A stretch of 61,497 nt of DNA from Lutibacter sp. HS1-25 (GTDB lineage Bacteria; Bacteroidota; Bacteroidia; Flavobacteriales; Flavobacteriaceae), in assembly GCF_004121075.1 (NCBI RefSeq), contig NZ_RHLN01000159.1, forward strand, positions 1 through 61,497, read 5' to 3'. Positions 1-9,325 of this stretch are shown here, in pieces; the first letter of the stretch is position 1, and each line of letters opens with the position of its first letter. The translations under genes and the position numbers were made by a program. The notes beneath the pieces are model-generated. The model saw nothing but the letters and a program-made list of their open reading frames with translations. It was not told the DNA's origin and did no database searches.

Positions 1-296
1 CTTCAGGCAATTATAGAAAATACAGAACCACAGCCGATGGTAAAAAATATGTACATACCATCAATACCAAAACAGGTTATGCCTCTGAAAGTAATTTGTT
101 AAGTGCTTCGGTAATTGCAAAATCTGATTGTGCCGATGTTGACGGTTATGCAACAGCTTGTATGGCTATGGGCTTAGAAAAAACATTGCAGTTTTTAAAA
201 AATCACCCAGAATTAAAAGTATTTTTAATTTATGTTGATGAAAATGATGAAATGAAAACCTATACTTCGCCTCATTTAAAAATGCAGGCTATTTAG
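1..296 (+). CDS. apbE: FAD:protein FMN transferase (ApbE), C-terminal fragment
   Basis: The window opens inside this gene; the reading frame is open from base 3 to the stop at 294-296, so only about 97 C-terminal residues are present. The visible part has the ApbE pattern: SGNYRKY, then DGKKYVHTINTKTGY, then SASVIAKSDCADVDGYATA, which holds the conserved Asp/Ala-rich segment near the Mg2+ and FAD site. ApbE transfers FMN from FAD onto Thr/Ser of membrane redox subunits such as those of the Na+-translocating NADH:quinone reductase. Its last eight bases overlap the end of the convergent methyltransferase gene. Family call is firm; the physiological target cannot be seen here. Confidence 0.85.
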   Translation, partial: SGNYRKYRTTADGKKYVHTINTKTGYASESNLLSASVIAKSDCADVDGYATACMAMGLEKTLQFLKNHPELKVFLIYVDENDEMKTYTSPHLKMQAI

Positions 297-1050
297 TGCA
301 AACAGGTAAAATTTCACCTTTAACCAAACAGTATTTTTCAACCAAATCTGTTGAAAGTGTTTTAGAGTAATCAACTTCATTTACATTAAATCCAACAGCG
401 CGTAAACGGTCAAAATAATCTTTTCCGTATACGCGAACGTGATCGTATTGCCCAAAATGTTTTTTGCGCTCTTCTTTAGATGTAATTGTAAAATCTTCGT
501 AAGTTTTGTCTAAACTCAAATCCTGCGGAATTTGAAATATGCCCATTCCGCCAGGTTTTAAAACACGATACAATTCGCTCATCGCTTTTTTATCATCTTC
601 AATATGTTCTAAAACATGGTTGCAAAAAACAATGTCAAAAGTATTTTCTTCAAAAGGCAAATCGCAAATGTCAGCTTTTACATCTGCAATTGGAGAATAC
701 AAATCGGCTGTAATATAATCTAAGTTTTGTTGCTGCTTAAACAATTTTAAAAAGCATTGTTCTGGTGCCATATGCAGCACTTTTTTTGAAGCTGTAAAAA
801 AATCGGTTTCATTTTTTAAATACAACCAAATTAACCTATGGCGTTCTAATGATAGTGTGCTGGGCGACAAAACATTTGGGCGTTGTTCGCCATAACCATA
901 AGGTAAAAACTTTTTAAAACTTTTACCATCAATAGGATCTGTATAGGTATTTCCTTTTAAATAAAATGAAATTACAGGACGCACCCAATAACTCATTTTA
1001 ATAAGTAAAGGTCTTGGTATGGTGTTTAAAACAGTTTTAAAAATTGGCAT
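289..1050 (-). CDS. class I SAM-dependent methyltransferase
   Basis: A 253-residue protein with a Methyltransf_11-type core. The first glycine-rich SAM loop is degenerate (VLHMAPEQCF near residues 90-100), and the later motifs are clear: ADICDLPFEENTFDIVFCNHVLEHI and ELYRVLKPGGMGIFQIP (about residues 130-175). The N-terminal 60 residues are basic and hydrophobic and could contact membrane or a polyisoprenoid substrate, but nothing fixes the substrate. It ends overlapping apbE by eight bases on the opposite strand and lies six bases after map on the same strand, so the two may be cotranscribed. Function beyond methyl transfer is unknown. Confidence 0.8.
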   Translation of the reverse strand: MPIFKTVLNTIPRPLLIKMSYWVRPVISFYLKGNTYTDPIDGKSFKKFLPYGYGEQRPNVLSPSTLSLERHRLIWLYLKNETDFFTASKKVLHMAPEQCFLKLFKQQQNLDYITADLYSPIADVKADICDLPFEENTFDIVFCNHVLEHIEDDKKAMSELYRVLKPGGMGIFQIPQDLSLDKTYEDFTITSKEERKKHFGQYDHVRVYGKDYFDRLRAVGFNVNEVDYSKTLSTDLVEKYCLVKGEILPVCTK

Positions 1051-1056
1051 TAAAAT

Positions 1057-1860
1057 CTATTGTCTAAATTCGTCTTCTTCAGTACTTTCAATTCCTAAAG
1101 CTTCATAAATATATTTAAAAGTAGACAGCAATTCAGGTTTTCCGTTAACAATGGCAACATCGTGTTCAAAATGAGCACTTGGTTTTCCATCTTTTGTTAA
1201 AATGGTCCAGCCATCTTTTAGTTGATTTATCTGGTGAGTTCCTAAATTTACCATAGGTTCAATTGCAACAACCATTCCTTCAACAAATTTTTTCCCTCTT
1301 CCTCTTTGGCCGTAGTTTGGCATTTCAGGATCTTCGTGCATTGTTTTTCCCAATCCGTGTCCAACCAATTCGCGTACAATTCCGTAACCGTGTTTTTCAC
1401 AGTAATTTTGTATGGCATATCCTACATCTCCAACGCGGTTTCCAGCTTTAAATTCACGAATGCCTTCGTACAAACTTTCTTTGGTAATTTGCAGTAATTT
1501 TTTTGTTTCAGGGTCAACTTCACCAACTTCAAAAGTATAAGCGTGGTCACCGTAAAAACCATTTTTTAAAGCACCACAATCAATAGAAATAATGTCACCT
1601 TCAACCAATGGTTCTTTGTTTGGTATTCCATGAACAACTTGCGCATTCGGACTCATACACAAAGTATTTGGAAAGTCGTACAATCCTAAAAACCCAGGAA
1701 TAGCACCTTGTTCTCTAATAAAATCTTCAGCTAATTTGTCTAAATACAAAGTAGAAACACCTGGTTTTACTTCTTTAGCCAACATTCCCAATGTTTTTGA
1801 TACAATTAAAGCACTTTCGCGCATCAATTCAATTTCTTCGTTGGTTTTAATCTTAATCAT
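1057..1860 (-). CDS. map: methionine aminopeptidase, type I
   Basis: Removes the initiator Met from nascent proteins in the cytosol. The 267-residue protein shows the full type-I pattern: MSPNAQVVHGIP (His), SIDCGAL and YGDHAYTF (the two metal Asp residues), ELVGHGLGKTMHEDP (His) and VVAIEPMV (Glu), ending with a second Glu in AHFEHDVAI. I start it at the ATG 1858-1860 (MIKIKTNEEIELM), which is the usual flavobacterial N terminus; an in-frame TTG eight codons upstream falls inside a good -7 promoter box and is unlikely. The gene lies just upstream of the methyltransferase on the same strand. Confidence 0.95.
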   Translation of the reverse strand: MIKIKTNEEIELMRESALIVSKTLGMLAKEVKPGVSTLYLDKLAEDFIREQGAIPGFLGLYDFPNTLCMSPNAQVVHGIPNKEPLVEGDIISIDCGALKNGFYGDHAYTFEVGEVDPETKKLLQITKESLYEGIREFKAGNRVGDVGYAIQNYCEKHGYGIVRELVGHGLGKTMHEDPEMPNYGQRGRGKKFVEGMVVAIEPMVNLGTHQINQLKDGWTILTKDGKPSAHFEHDVAIVNGKPELLSTFKYIYEALGIESTEEDEFRQ

Positions 1861-1881
1861 TCCTTCTAAAAATTTGTTTTG

Positions 1882-1889
1882 CAAAGTTA
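1882..1889 (-). promoter_or_regulatory. putative sigma-A -7 box for map
   Basis: On the minus strand this reads TAACTTTG, matching the Bacteroidota TAnnTTTG -7 element. A possible TTG -33 element lies at 1913-1915 with a long spacer of 23 bases. It sits about 22 bases before the map ATG. Confidence 0.45.
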
Positions 1890-1957
1890 CTTTAAAAAAT
1901 AGAAATAAATGCCAATTCTCAATTACGAATTAACAATTACAATTTTACTAATTTTTT

Positions 1958-2052
1958 GGGCGTTCCCTAACGGTCGTGCTTTCCGCTATATCTTTTTTAC
2001 AATTCCACTGCGTTGCATTGTAAAAAAGGATGCCGCTGCAATCACTAACGCA
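1958..2052. repeat. dispersed hairpin repeat, copy 1
   Basis: About 95 bases, closely similar to 51390-51487. The shared landmarks are GGGCGTT at the left, CGCTATATC, a long hairpin, GGATGCCGCTGCAATC and TAACGCA at the right. The hairpin arms are 1993-2003 and 2017-2027, an 11-bp perfect match with a 13-base loop. GCGTT at the left edge and AACGC at the right edge can also pair, closing the whole element. It lies in the 313-base gap between map and the CoA-transferase; the rest of that gap is AT-rich with no gene seen. Confidence 0.75.
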
Positions 2053-2173
2053 TTTTTAATAAGTAATAAAAAATGAATATAATGTAAAAAATAGCTTTTA
2101 AATATATCGTAAATTATCAAATAATTATTAAATTTACTATATAAATATTTTTACTTTAAAAAATACGAATATT

Positions 2174-3445
2174 ATGTACAAAGCAATAACCGCCCAAGAG
2201 GCTGTAAAAATAATAAAATCTAACGATAGAGTTTATATTCAGGCAGCTGCTGCAGCTCCACAAGCATTGATGAACGCCATGTCTGATAGACATGAAGAAT
2301 TAAGAGGTGTTGAGGTTTGTCACTTGCATGTTGAAGGTGTTGTAAAATATGCCGATCCAAAATACAAAGACAGTTTTCACGTAAATTCGCTGTTTCTTGG
2401 TAAAAATGTGCGTCATACCTTAAAAGCAGGTAACGGATCTTATACACCCGTTTTTTTAAGTGAAGTCCCAAATTTATTTAAACGCAATGTATTGCCTGTA
2501 GATGTTGCTTTGATTCAGGTTTCTACACCCGATAAACATGGGTATTGTTCTTTAGGGGTTTCTGTTGAAGCCATTTTATCGGTTATTGAAAATGCAAAAC
2601 ATGTAATTGCGCAAATAAATGATCAAATGCCAAGAGTTCATGGCGAAGGATTAATTCATCTCTCTGAACTCAATACTTTTGTAGAATGCAGTGAACCAAT
2701 TCACGAATTTGCAATAGCTAAACCTACCGAAATTGAAAGTAAAATTGGCGATAATGTTGCACAATTAATTGACGATAGAAGTACTTTGCAAATGGGTATT
2801 GGTTCTATACCAAATGCAGTTTTGTCTCGCTTGGGAAATCACAAAGATTTAGGTTTGCATACCGAAATGTTTTCTGATGGTGTGATTGATTTAATTTTAA
2901 AAGACGTAATTAATGGCAACCACAAAGGTATTAACGCAGGTAGGGCTTTAACTACCTTTTTGGGTGGTTCAAAACGTTTATACGATTATGTAGACGACAA
3001 TCCGTTTATCGAAATGCGTTCTTGCGATTATACCAACAATGTTGCAAATATTAGACAAAATCCTAAAATGGTGGCTATAAATTCTGCCATTCAAGTTGAT
3101 TTAACTGGGCAGGTTTGTGCCGATTCTATTGGTGCAAATATGTTTTCGGGCGTTGGTGGTCAAATGGATTTTATAAGAGGTGCCAGTTTAAGTGAAGGCG
3201 GAAAAGCAATTATTGCATTGCCTTCACAAACAAATAAGGGTATTAGCCGCATTGTACCATTTTTAAATAAAGGTGCGGGTGTTGTAACAACAAGAGCTCA
3301 TGTGCAATATGTGGTTACGGAATATGGCGTAGCAGATTTGTACGGAAAAACAATCAACCAACGTGTAAAAGCATTGGTTAATATTGCGCATCCAGATCAC
3401 AGAGAAGCCATTGACAAAGCTTATTTTGAAGAAACCATGAAATAA
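2174..3445 (+). CDS. acetyl-CoA hydrolase/transferase family protein (4-hydroxybutyrate/acetate CoA-transferase-like)
   Basis: A 423-residue class I CoA-transferase of the AcH/4-hydroxybutyrate CoA-transferase family. The N-terminal half contains the fold's repeats (NDRVYIQAAAAAPQAL; DVALIQVSTPDKHGYCSLG). The C-terminal half contains MGIGSIPNAVLSRL followed by LHTEMFSDG, whose Glu is the expected catalytic residue that forms the glutamyl-CoA thioester, then AINSAIQVDLTGQV and VVTEYGVADLYGKT near the end. It would move CoA between short acyl-CoAs and an acid such as acetate or succinate. It stands alone and is followed by a strong terminator. The exact substrate pair cannot be read from sequence. 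Confidence 0.85.
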   Translation: MYKAITAQEAVKIIKSNDRVYIQAAAAAPQALMNAMSDRHEELRGVEVCHLHVEGVVKYADPKYKDSFHVNSLFLGKNVRHTLKAGNGSYTPVFLSEVPNLFKRNVLPVDVALIQVSTPDKHGYCSLGVSVEAILSVIENAKHVIAQINDQMPRVHGEGLIHLSELNTFVECSEPIHEFAIAKPTEIESKIGDNVAQLIDDRSTLQMGIGSIPNAVLSRLGNHKDLGLHTEMFSDGVIDLILKDVINGNHKGINAGRALTTFLGGSKRLYDYVDDNPFIEMRSCDYTNNVANIRQNPKMVAINSAIQVDLTGQVCADSIGANMFSGVGGQMDFIRGASLSEGGKAIIALPSQTNKGISRIVPFLNKGAGVVTTRAHVQYVVTEYGVADLYGKTINQRVKALVNIAHPDHREAIDKAYFEETMK

Positions 3446-3466
3446 ATAAAATTCAAGATACATAAC

Positions 3467-3508
3467 AAAGCCAGTATTTCAAGTTTGAAAATACTGGCTT
3501 TATATTTT
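3467..3508 (+). terminator. rho-independent terminator after the CoA-transferase
   Basis: A perfect 13-bp stem (arms 3467-3479 and 3489-3501, AAAGCCAGTATTT) with a short loop, followed by TATATTTTT. It ends the single-gene unit. Confidence 0.85.
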
Positions 3509-3571
3509 TAACATATTTAGTATAGCATAACAGAATAAATTGTAAATTTATATGTTAAATTTTAAAAAATC

Positions 3572-4273
3572 ATGGAGTTAACTTTTCCTTTGTTTGCTGG
3601 TGTTATTGCAGCAATACTTCATGTAATATCTGGCCCAGATCATTTAGCAGCTGTTACTCCATTTGCCATTGAAAGTAAAAGGAAAGCCTGGAAAGTTGGC
3701 TTGTTTTGGGGTGTCGGACATTTATTAGGAATGTTGTCTATTGGTGTTTTATTTTTACTTTTTAAAGAATTGATTCCCATTGAAGAAATTTCTTCACATA
3801 GCGAAAAATTTGTTGGCGTAATTTTAATTGTTTTAGCCATATGGATTTTCTTCAAAATTTTTAAAGAAGAAAAAAAGCACAAACACATTCACGTGCACAG
3901 TCAAAATAACCCAATAATTCACAAACATACCCACGTTCATACCACTGAAAAATTACACAATCACAGTCATCCAAACTTAAAACAAGGTAACATAGCCTCT
4001 TTGTCGTTTGGATTTGTTCACGGATTGGCTGGTATTGCACATTTCTTGTTGTTTTTACCCGTTATTGGATTTACTTCAAATTTAGCGTCTGTACAATATA
4101 TTATTGGTTTTGCTATTGGTACTTTAATTGCAATGATTTCATTTGCCGTGGTTGTTGGTGAAGTTGCGTCCTATTCAAAGCAAGATCACCATAAAAATTT
4201 TTTTAAAGGCATTCGTATGGCAAGTGGTTTATTTGCTTTTGTGATTGGAGTTTATTGGGTGGTTGCTAATTAG
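3572..4273 (+). CDS. probable nickel transporter (NicO/UreH-HupE-like membrane protein)
   Basis: A 233-residue inner-membrane protein with about six hydrophobic segments. The first helix carries HVISGPDHLAAVTP, which resembles the HX4DH metal motif of nickel/cobalt permeases but has one extra residue between His and Asp-His. A second conserved helix has FGFVHGLAGIAHFLLFLP. Between them, residues about 105-135 form a His-rich loop (HKHIHVHSQ, HKHTHVH, HNHSHP) suited to binding Ni2+. The gene converges on hypE at the edge of the hydrogenase locus, which supports a role in Ni supply. Import is inferred from context; related RcnA proteins export metal. Confidence 0.7.
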   Translation: MELTFPLFAGVIAAILHVISGPDHLAAVTPFAIESKRKAWKVGLFWGVGHLLGMLSIGVLFLLFKELIPIEEISSHSEKFVGVILIVLAIWIFFKIFKEEKKHKHIHVHSQNNPIIHKHTHVHTTEKLHNHSHPNLKQGNIASLSFGFVHGLAGIAHFLLFLPVIGFTSNLASVQYIIGFAIGTLIAMISFAVVVGEVASYSKQDHHKNFFKGIRMASGLFAFVIGVYWVVAN

Positions 4274-4287
4274 TTGAATTTTTTATT

Positions 4288-5313
4288 TTAGCAAATTCGA
4301 GGTAATTGTTCTCCAACCAACGGACTCACAATTCGTTTCCCGCCAATCAAACTTTGCATGACCACTTTATTGGGATGTTCGTTTGTTATTTCTCCAACAA
4401 TAGCAGCATTTTTTCCTTTTTTATGATTTCTCATCAATGCCAAAACTTCATTTTCAATACTAGGATCTACAATTGCTAAAAACACGCCTTCATTGGCAAC
4501 ATACATAGGGTCTAATCCTAACATTTCACAGGCAGCAGCTACTTGTTTTTCTAACGGAATATCAATTTCTTTTAAAAATACCCCTTTTGAAATGTCGTTG
4601 GCAATTTCATGTAAAACAGTTCCTAATCCACCTCGTGTAGGATCTCTAAATAACTTTATTTTATCGCCAAAGGCATCCAATAAATCTTGAACTAAAAAGT
4701 TTAAATTGGTCGAATCACTTTCTATAGTCGATTCAAATTCCAAACCTTCACGCTCGCTCATAATGGCCAGTCCGTGTTGTGCAATAAAACCGTTTACCAA
4801 TATTTTATCTCCTGATTTTATATTTTGAACCGAAATATTCGCTTTTGGATGCACTTCGCCAAAACCTGTAGTATTGATAAAAATTTTATCTCCTTTTCCT
4901 CTTTCAACCACTTTGGTGTCACCAGTTATTATAAGTACGCCACTTTCATCTGCAGCTTTTTTTATAGATGCTACAATTTTTAGAAATTCTGAAACTTGTA
5001 AACCTTCTTCAATAATAAATGCCAATGATATATATTTTGGAATGGCACCGCACATTGCAACGTCGTTTACAGTTCCGTGAATTGCCAATTCTCCAATATT
5101 TCCACCTTTAAAAAAAATGGGTGTAATCACAAAACTATCGGTTGAAATAGCCATTTTACCATCAATTTTTACAATTGCTCCATCATGTTTTTGATCTAAA
5201 AACGGATTGCTAAATGTTTTGAAAATTATTTTATCCAATAAATTCCGTGTCAATTCTCCGCCACTTCCGTGTCCTAAATTAATGGTTTCAAATCCTAAAT
5301 TTTCTATATTCAT
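4288..5313 (-). CDS. hypE: hydrogenase maturation factor HypE
   Basis: Carbamoyl phosphate-derived cyanide donor for the [NiFe] active site. HypE takes a carbamoyl group from HypF on its C-terminal Cys and dehydrates it with ATP to a thiocyanate. The 341-residue protein shows the PurM-like ATP-binding fold (NLGHGSGGELTRNLL; DGAIVKIDGKMAISTDSFVITP; FRDPTRGGLGTVLHEIA) and ends in LPRIC, the invariant PRxC-like tail with the acceptor Cys as the last residue. It lies one base after hypD and is the last gene of the hya-hyp operon. Confidence 0.96.
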   Translation of the reverse strand: MNIENLGFETINLGHGSGGELTRNLLDKIIFKTFSNPFLDQKHDGAIVKIDGKMAISTDSFVITPIFFKGGNIGELAIHGTVNDVAMCGAIPKYISLAFIIEEGLQVSEFLKIVASIKKAADESGVLIITGDTKVVERGKGDKIFINTTGFGEVHPKANISVQNIKSGDKILVNGFIAQHGLAIMSEREGLEFESTIESDSTNLNFLVQDLLDAFGDKIKLFRDPTRGGLGTVLHEIANDISKGVFLKEIDIPLEKQVAAACEMLGLDPMYVANEGVFLAIVDPSIENEVLALMRNHKKGKNAAIVGEITNEHPNKVVMQSLIGGKRIVSPLVGEQLPRIC

Positions 5314-5314
5314 G

Positions 5315-6406
5315 TCAATTTATGGTGTTTGTTGAAAAATGATAATACGCAGCACAAGCTCCTTCCGAAGAAACCATTGGAGCGCCCAACGGATTGGCGG
5401 GTTTACATGTTTTTCCAAATTCGCTACAATCGTGGGGTTTTTTAATACCTCTTAAAATTTCTCCAGCAATGCAACTGGCATTTTCAGGGACTTTTATATT
5501 GCAGATGTTGAATTTAGTTTCGGCATCGTATTTTTTATAAGCTTCTTTAATTACGTAACCACTATTTGGAATTTCACCAATGCCACGCCATTCTCTGTTG
5601 CCAATTTCAAACACTTTGTTAATAACGTCAATGGCTGCTTTATTGCCTTCATTCTTTACAATTCGCGAGTATTGATTTTCTAATTTGTATTGTCCGTCTT
5701 CCAATTGTTTTACAGCCATGTAAATACCTTGCACCAAATCTAAAGGTTCAAAACCTGTAACCACAATCGGAATTTTAAACTTCTCAACAAGCGGATAATA
5801 TTCCTGAATTCCCATAATGGCACACACATGACCAGCGGCTAAAAAACCATCAATAGTGCAAAATTCATCATCTAAAATAGCTTCCATTGCAGGCGGTACC
5901 AAAACGTGTGATGCTAAAATTGTATAATTCAAAATTCCTTCTTTTTCGGCATGTAAAACAGATAAAGCATTGGCAGGAGCAGTAGTTTCAAAACCAACTG
6001 CAAAAAAAACAACTTCCTTATCTGGATTTTCTTTTGCTATGGAAACGGCTTCAGTGGGCGAATATAAAATACGTAAATCGCCACCCAAAGCTTTGGCTTC
6101 GAGCAAACTTTTTTTACTGCCTGGCACACGAATCATATCGCCAAATGAACATACAATTACACCTTGTTCTAACAGTTCAATGGCTTTGTCTATCAAGTTT
6201 AAAGGTGTTACGCAAACGGGACAACCAGGACCGTGAATCATACGAATCTTTTCGGGCAACAATTCTAAAATACCATTTTTAACCAAGCTATGTGTTTGTC
6301 CGCCACAAATTTCCATAATGTTCCATTCACGTGTTGTTATTTTGTGAATTTCATCCAATATTTTTTTGGTGGCTTCCAAATTTCTATATTCACTTAAGTA
6401 TTTCAT
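5315..6406 (-). CDS. hypD: hydrogenase maturation factor HypD
   Basis: The [4Fe-4S] scaffold on which Fe(CN)2CO is assembled together with HypC. In its 363 residues the key cysteines are visible: EICGGQTH near residue 35, GPGCPVCVTP near residue 65, and the C-terminal cluster set in CNIKVPENASCIAGEI, HDCSEFGKTC and SEGACAAYYHF. GFETTAPANA in the middle is also typical. Length matches the family. It is followed immediately by hypE. Confidence 0.96.
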   Translation of the reverse strand: MKYLSEYRNLEATKKILDEIHKITTREWNIMEICGGQTHSLVKNGILELLPEKIRMIHGPGCPVCVTPLNLIDKAIELLEQGVIVCSFGDMIRVPGSKKSLLEAKALGGDLRILYSPTEAVSIAKENPDKEVVFFAVGFETTAPANALSVLHAEKEGILNYTILASHVLVPPAMEAILDDEFCTIDGFLAAGHVCAIMGIQEYYPLVEKFKIPIVVTGFEPLDLVQGIYMAVKQLEDGQYKLENQYSRIVKNEGNKAAIDVINKVFEIGNREWRGIGEIPNSGYVIKEAYKKYDAETKFNICNIKVPENASCIAGEILRGIKKPHDCSEFGKTCKPANPLGAPMVSSEGACAAYYHFSTNTIN

Positions 6407-6435
6407 TTTTTAAGGCTGTTGGTAATTCGTAATTT

Positions 6436-8685
6436 TCAATTCGTAATTTTTAAGTAATACATCATTTGTCCGAACGAAATATTTTCATCGTTGGGCGATA
6501 AATCTTTATGAAAATACAATTTTATTTCTTTAGGTGCTAATTCAATCAACATATCAACCAAAGTTGTATTTTGAAAAACACCGCCACTAAATGCAATGTA
6601 TTTGTATTGTTTGTTTTTAGCATATTTTAATATATAATTTGCCAAAGTGAATAAGAAATTTGCAATAATATTTTTGGTTGAAATTCCTTTTTGAAGGTCT
6701 TTATAAATATTTTGAATAATATCGTGTGCCGAAAAATTTTCAAAAGTTACATAATTTTTACAGACAGATAAGTCGTAATTTTCAATCCAATTTTCTAATA
6801 AAATAGCAGCTTCGCCTTCGTATGAATTAAAATCTGAAATATTTAATAAGGAAGCCACCGTATCAAACAATCTGCCAACCGATGAAGTTTTTAACTGGTT
6901 AATTTTCTTTAAAGACTGGTAAGTTTTTAATTCGTTTGAAGTAAATTTTTCGGCTAAAATTTCAGTCATTTCTGCTGAAGCCAAAGACAACAATGACAAG
7001 CGTGGTTCTTTTGCCATTTTATCGCCCAAAAGCCAGTCAAAATATGCTAAATGATTGATTCTTTCAATAGTATTAGCTTCATAATTAAAAAATTCTCCTC
7101 CCCAAATTTGCGCATCATCGCCATAACCTGTACCATCAAAAATAACGCCTAAAACTTTTTCTTTAAACAAATTGTGTTCGCCTAAAATTGCAGTAAAATG
7201 TGCTTTATGATGTTGAATTTCTACAGTTTTTGAATTTGTTTTTTTTGCCAATTCTTTTCCAAATTTTGAACTGTGATACAGTGGGTGTTTGTCTGTTAAA
7301 ACAATTTCTGGCTCTTGTTCAAAAAGGTTGATAAACGAATTTATTTCCGCAGTAAATCGATTGTAAACATCAAAATTTTCTAAATTTCCTAAATACTGAC
7401 TTACGTACAAATGGTTGTTTGGATAAAAGGCAATGCTACTTTTTAAATCGGCTCCCATCGCCATTATTTTTTTATCTGATTGCATAGAAATGTTTAGATA
7501 ATTTGGCGCAAAACCTCTGGATCTTCTAAACAATATTTTTTGCTGAAACTTTTTACTGAATTTTACAACCGAATCATCTTGTGGATGTTCAATTTTTAAA
7601 TTGTGTTGTAAAAGATAATCGGCTACATTTCCCAATTTTTCAAATGCTTCATCATTTTCACTAATAATTGGTGAACCGTGAATATTTCCGCTGGTTGCAA
7701 CAATGGGAAAACTTAATTCATTTGCCAACAATTGTAAAATACCAGTGTAAGGTAACATTGCCCCAAGTTGATTTAAGTTTGGAGCAATTGTATTTAAAGC
7801 TAAATTTCCATTGTAGTTTTTTGATGAAATTATAGTAATTGGACTTTCGGTTGAAGTAAGCAATTCAATTTCTTTTTCGCTAATTTCAACTTCTTTTTGA
7901 AGTTTTTTTAACGACGGAAATAATACCGCAAAAGGTTTGTTGGGTCTATTTTTTTGAACTCTTAATTTTTGTACCACCGTTTCATTTTCGGCATTGCAAC
8001 AAAGTAAATAGCCACTGGTGTTTTTAATGGCTATAATGTTTCCTTTTGAAAGTAATTCAGCAATTTTTTTAAATAAATTTTTGCCTGTAGTTTCAATAGT
8101 TTTTCCATCAGAATTGATTAAAAATAGATCGATTCCACAGCTTGAACAAGTATTTGTTTGTGAATGAAATCTTCTGTTTTTAGGATTTGTATATTCTTTA
8201 TTGCAAGTTTCGCACATTTCAAATTTATCCAAACTTGTGTGGTTTCTTTCAAAAGAAAATGTTTTTGTAATAGCCCAACGTGGCCCGCAATTTACGCAAG
8301 TTGTGAATGGGTAATTGAATCGTCTGTTTTTGGAATTTTCCAACTCTTTTTTACAATCTTCACAAAGCGCAAAATCTGGCGTTAAAGGTAAATTTAATTG
8401 TCCGTTTTTATTTGAAGAAACAATTTGAAAATCTTCAAAAAATAAGGAATCAATTTCAGTAATTGAACTGTTTTGAATTATTGAAACTGGCGGTGGAAAA
8501 TGAATTAATTTGCGATAAAAAGATTTAATATTTTCAGTATCACCTTGCGCAAAAATAAGTACCCCTTTTTCATTGTTTGAAACCGTTCCGTTTAATTTAA
8601 AAGCTGTGGCTAAACCATAAACGTAAGGGCGAAAACCAACACCTTGTACTTGTCCGGAAACTGTAATTTTATAGGTTTTTAACAT
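6436..8685 (-). CDS. hypF: carbamoyltransferase HypF
   Basis: Makes carbamoyl-adenylate from carbamoyl phosphate and ATP and passes the carbamoyl group to HypE. The 749 residues hold the full domain order: acylphosphatase (about 1-90, GQVQGVGFRPYVYGLA), two zinc fingers (about 105-185, CEDC, CVNC, CETC and CSSC), a YrdC-like domain (about 200-390, RPNKPFAVL) and a Kae1-like domain (QHHKAHFTAILGEH; VIFDGTGYGDDAQIWGGEFF; IAFSGGVFQN). It is complete and sits between the hydrogenase protease gene and hypD. Confidence 0.97.
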   Translation of the reverse strand: MLKTYKITVSGQVQGVGFRPYVYGLATAFKLNGTVSNNEKGVLIFAQGDTENIKSFYRKLIHFPPPVSIIQNSSITEIDSLFFEDFQIVSSNKNGQLNLPLTPDFALCEDCKKELENSKNRRFNYPFTTCVNCGPRWAITKTFSFERNHTSLDKFEMCETCNKEYTNPKNRRFHSQTNTCSSCGIDLFLINSDGKTIETTGKNLFKKIAELLSKGNIIAIKNTSGYLLCCNAENETVVQKLRVQKNRPNKPFAVLFPSLKKLQKEVEISEKEIELLTSTESPITIISSKNYNGNLALNTIAPNLNQLGAMLPYTGILQLLANELSFPIVATSGNIHGSPIISENDEAFEKLGNVADYLLQHNLKIEHPQDDSVVKFSKKFQQKILFRRSRGFAPNYLNISMQSDKKIMAMGADLKSSIAFYPNNHLYVSQYLGNLENFDVYNRFTAEINSFINLFEQEPEIVLTDKHPLYHSSKFGKELAKKTNSKTVEIQHHKAHFTAILGEHNLFKEKVLGVIFDGTGYGDDAQIWGGEFFNYEANTIERINHLAYFDWLLGDKMAKEPRLSLLSLASAEMTEILAEKFTSNELKTYQSLKKINQLKTSSVGRLFDTVASLLNISDFNSYEGEAAILLENWIENYDLSVCKNYVTFENFSAHDIIQNIYKDLQKGISTKNIIANFLFTLANYILKYAKNKQYKYIAFSGGVFQNTTLVDMLIELAPKEIKLYFHKDLSPNDENISFGQMMYYLKITN

Positions 8686-8716
8686 TCAATTTATAGTTTT
8701 GCAAAGCTCTATAAAT

Positions 8717-9244
8717 TTACACTTTTTTTAGTTGAAGCGCTTCTGAATGTTTTAAAATCTGATCAATAACTTTAGGAATAGCAGCTTGTACATTTTGGTT
8801 TAATGCTATGGTCATTGGATTTATTTCTTTTATTGAAATCGTAAATAAGTGAATGTCTGGAATATGATCCATTAAATAAACCGCTTCAATCATATCTTTT
8901 AAACCCACATCATGAACACTTAATGCTGAAGGAAAATCGGAAGCAAATTTTGGTCTAATTAATGAAATAGTACCTTCAGGTTTTCCGTCCATAGTAGCAT
9001 CAATAAAAATAATGGTTTTATAGGCTTCAAAGCAGTTTAATAATAAAAATCCGCCAGTGCCACCATCTAAAATGTCAAGGTAATTTGGCAATTCAATTTT
9101 ACTCATTTCCTGAATAATGTGCACGCCAATACCTTCGTCTCCCATTAAATAATTTCCAACACCCATTACCAAAATACTGTTGGATTTGTCTTTTTCAAAA
9201 AAATAAGAATCGCTGCTAATGGCTACCGGAGTTCTTTCGTTCAT
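8717..9244 (-). CDS. hyaD: hydrogenase maturation endopeptidase (HyaD/HupD type)
   Basis: Cleaves the C-terminal extension of the hydrogenase large subunit once Ni is inserted. The core begins with ILVMGVGNYLMGDEGIGVH (Glu is a Ni ligand), followed by ILDGGTGGFLLLN and IFIDATMDG (Asp), and SVHDVGLKDMIE (His). The 175 residues include an extra polar 22-residue N terminus; the only other Met lies inside the first beta strand, so I keep the upstream ATG. It lies between hyaC and hypF, as expected for group 1 operons. Confidence 0.92.
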   Translation of the reverse strand: MNERTPVAISSDSYFFEKDKSNSILVMGVGNYLMGDEGIGVHIIQEMSKIELPNYLDILDGGTGGFLLLNCFEAYKTIIFIDATMDGKPEGTISLIRPKFASDFPSALSVHDVGLKDMIEAVYLMDHIPDIHLFTISIKEINPMTIALNQNVQAAIPKVIDQILKHSEALQLKKV

Positions 9245-9325
9245 AGGTTTTTAATTTTTAAAAAGTAAATTCATTTTATACGAAGGTGGGGAAAAATGAA
9301 TTTACTTTTATCATTGGGCAAATTG

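Noticed and set aside
1861..1884. Longer map product from an upstream TTG
   Set aside because: The TTG lies inside a TAnnTTTG -7 box and the shorter form matches the family's N terminus.
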